A stretch of 64,000 nucleotides of DNA from Virgibacillus proomii (lineage in GTDB: Bacteria > Bacillota > Bacilli > Bacillales > Amphibacillaceae): positions 1,952,519-2,016,518 of the forward strand of contig NZ_FUFN01000010.1 in the NCBI RefSeq assembly GCF_900162615.1, read 5' to 3'. A program made the position numbers and the translations under genes. Positions 62,852 to 64,000 of the stretch are shown here, in pieces. How positions within the stretch are numbered: the stretch's first letter is position 1; each line of letters begins with the position of its first letter. The notes under the pieces were generated by a model. That model was not told where the DNA came from and made no database searches. It saw only the letters and a program-made list of their open reading frames with translations.

Positions 62852-63076
62852 TCACCCATCATTTGACCATTCCTCATGCTGATTTACCAAACGTTTTTTC
62901 AATAAACTTAATTCATTTAAACGGTCATAATATTGATAAGTAATCGTATTTTCCACTTTCATGATGAGCTTTTGATCCATCCATCGCAGCTGATTTGAAA
63001 GTTGATATAAAGCAATTTCTAAGGTTTTTCTGTCCACCCCTTGCTTTTGATCCATTGGTAAATGACGTATAAGCAT
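62852..63076 (-). CDS. Uncharacterised small protein in the yppD position
   Basis: A 74-residue, mostly helical soluble protein (MLIRHLPMDQKQGVDRKTLE...EEWSNDG) with a strong AAGGAGG ribosome site. I do not recognise the family. Its place between yppE and yppC corresponds to yppD of B. subtilis, but I could not confirm similarity from memory. Confidence 0.6.
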   Translation of the reverse strand: MLIRHLPMDQKQGVDRKTLEIALYQLSNQLRWMDQKLIMKVENTITYQYYDRLNELSLLKKRLVNQHEEWSNDG

Positions 63077-63243
63077 GTTATTATTTCCTCCTTACGTTCA
63101 AAAGACTTTACTAATAACTACTTCTTGTTATGATAAACTCTTCCTGCACGTTCGACAAAACTAGAATAAAGCTTACAAAACAAGTGAATTTGCTCATTTT
63201 TTTCGTGGATTTTGACAAACTAATAATGAAAGGAGGAATAACA

Positions 63244-63363
63244 ATGAAAGATGTAAAGCATAAACAGGTTAAACAACCTAAAACAAAAACGGAAAGCATT
63301 ATTTCAAAGTCATTAAAAGAGGGAGATAAAAAATTGAACGGTCCGAATATCCCATCGACCTAA
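63244..63363 (+). CDS. sspM: Small acid-soluble spore protein M
   Basis: A 39-residue lysine-rich protein whose C-terminus KKLNGPNIPST matches the KKLGGPNRPST end I recall for B. subtilis SspM (YppH); the KTKTES segment also fits. It is a minor spore protein made in the forespore. It has the ribosome site AAGGAGG (63230-63236) and lies on the opposite strand to its neighbours. It supports the organism being a spore former. Confidence 0.8.
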   Translation: MKDVKHKQVKQPKTKTESIISKSLKEGDKKLNGPNIPST

Positions 63364-63374
63364 TGATTCATTTA

Positions 63375-63401
63375 GCGCAGGGTTCATTTGAAGCCCTGCG
63401 C
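63375..63401 (+). terminator. Hairpin after sspM
   Basis: GCGCAGGG pairs with CCCTGCGC, 12 bases after the sspM stop codon. The following sequence is only moderately T-rich. Confidence 0.65.
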
Positions 63402-63582
63402 CTTCTGATGTTCTAGGTTTAAAAATTTGTATTTAGGTAATAATTCGTAATTATCCTCGCTAGAGTTTCAGTAGCTTGTCGGTCTCTAGCTTTTATTCTT
63501 CCGGATATTCTTTTTACTTTACCTCCTCTCCGATAGCTGTTTAAAACAGAAAATATCTTCTCATTCGAATTTAACTGTTAGG

Positions 63583-63643
63583 CTTTATAGGATAAGAAAA
63601 ACGAGCTTTCGCCATGAAGACTTGGAGATAAGCCAAGTTTTTC
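63583..63643 (+). repeat. Repeat family 1, right-end fragment with hairpin
   Basis: CTTTATAGGATAAGAAAAAC, the GCTTTCGCCATGAAGACTTG hairpin arm and AAGCCAAGTTTTTC correspond to the right blocks of the 15.6 and 37.0 kb copies. It abuts the 3' end of the yppC-like gene. Confidence 0.65.
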
Positions 63644-63647
63644 CAAT

Positions 63648-64000
63648 CTAACTGAAATGATTCTTCATCGTTATCGCTCGTTTGACATGGAAATAAACAT
63701 ACATGAATTGACGCTTTTGATAAAATGTTTTTCCTGTTTTTGAGCTGATATTTACGTTCTGATTCTTTAACCATTTACGCTTTATACCCCCTGATTTATA
63801 CCAATCTTTTCGAATAATATCGCGATGTGTAATTATTGGATACACCATTCTTAAATACGGAGCCCTTGGCATAGATAGATGTAAAAAGCGTTCATAATCA
63901 TAACGAGAACCTGTATGTTCAATACATTTAGCAAATTCATAGGTTTGATTGTATACGGTTGGGGAAAAAATAATAGATGCCAGCTTTTTTCCTAATTCAA
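63648..64000 (-). CDS. yppC: YppC-like protein (DUF2515), C-terminal part
   Basis: The minus-strand frame is open to the window edge, so the N-terminus is missing; about 117 residues are visible. The segment AKCIEHTGSRYDYERF followed by LRMVYPIITHRDIIRKDWY resembles the C-terminal region of DUF2515/YppC proteins, and the neighbouring yppE and sspM support it. The last 30 residues are basic and may be a lineage-specific extension; the repeat element begins just beyond the stop. Function is unknown. Confidence 0.6.
   Translation of the reverse strand, partial: ELGKKLASIIFSPTVYNQTYEFAKCIEHTGSRYDYERFLHLSMPRAPYLRMVYPIITHRDIIRKDWYKSGGIKRKWLKNQNVNISSKTGKTFYQKRQFMYVYFHVKRAITMKNHFS

Overview
The window is AT-rich chromosomal DNA from a spore-forming Bacillaceae bacterium. 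The gene set (GpsB, RNase P type B RNA, small acid-soluble spore protein SspM, YppC/YppE, BpsA/BpsB, DynA/YpcP, YhfW, YqfQ-like) and the intergenic repeats suggest the Oceanobacillus/Virgibacillus side of the family. That placement is an inference; no rRNA is present.

Layout. 1-5438: a yng-type leucine/branched acyl-CoA catabolic operon whose 5' end is outside the window and which lacks the usual HMG-CoA lyase gene. 5945-10476: two-headed dynamin DynA and the exonuclease YpcP. 11034-15216: FetAB-type metal exporter split by a MITE-like insertion, a PH-domain membrane protein, cysteine synthase and a CPBP protease. 15867-20939: SpeG spermidine acetyltransferase, a serine beta-lactamase-like protein, and a MerR-controlled ABC-2 efflux operon whose regulator is broken. 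21384-23903: a secreted 839-residue repeat protein of unknown function. 24975-29828: YhfW Rieske oxidoreductase, acylphosphatase, ferredoxin, MsrAB and a YqfQ-like protein. 30986-40083: VanY-like carboxypeptidase, YozE, the Tat system (TatC plus two TatA), DfrA/ThyA, an NlpC/P60 endopeptidase, a GNAT, an HD hydrolase and Fhs. 40396-47192: cold-shock protein with a long leader, SulP transporter, a queuosine-precursor transporter behind a probable preQ1 riboswitch, and a ba3-type cytochrome oxidase operon. 47193-55580: a plastic region of decayed genes, IS remnants and an ORF-less group IIC intron. It carries an SSS transporter, a decaying L-2-amino-thiazoline-4-carboxylate (ATC) hydrolase/carbamoylase pair, a LysR regulator and an intact cyanide dihydratase. 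55581-64000: the conserved block bpsA-bpsB, ypwA, ypsC, rnpB, gpsB, cdd, yppE, sspM, yppC.

The most interesting functional idea is at 47.9-54.7 kb. Cyanide dihydratase destroys free cyanide. ATC, the cyclic adduct of cyanide with cystine, is the substrate of ATC hydrolase, and its product N-carbamoyl-L-cysteine is the substrate of a carbamoylase. A cyanide dihydratase beside LysR, ATC hydrolase, carbamoylase and a transporter looks like a cyanide-detoxification plus cysteine-salvage locus whose salvage arm is now decaying.

Three other points stand out. A family of degenerate 70-280 bp intergenic repeats, some carrying terminator hairpins, recurs across the window. The 839-residue protein has about twelve 37-residue repeats that I cannot assign. 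The sequence contains many recent pseudogenes (MerR, two glyoxalase-like genes, ATC hydrolase, carbamoylase, two transposases, a duplicated bpsB relic).
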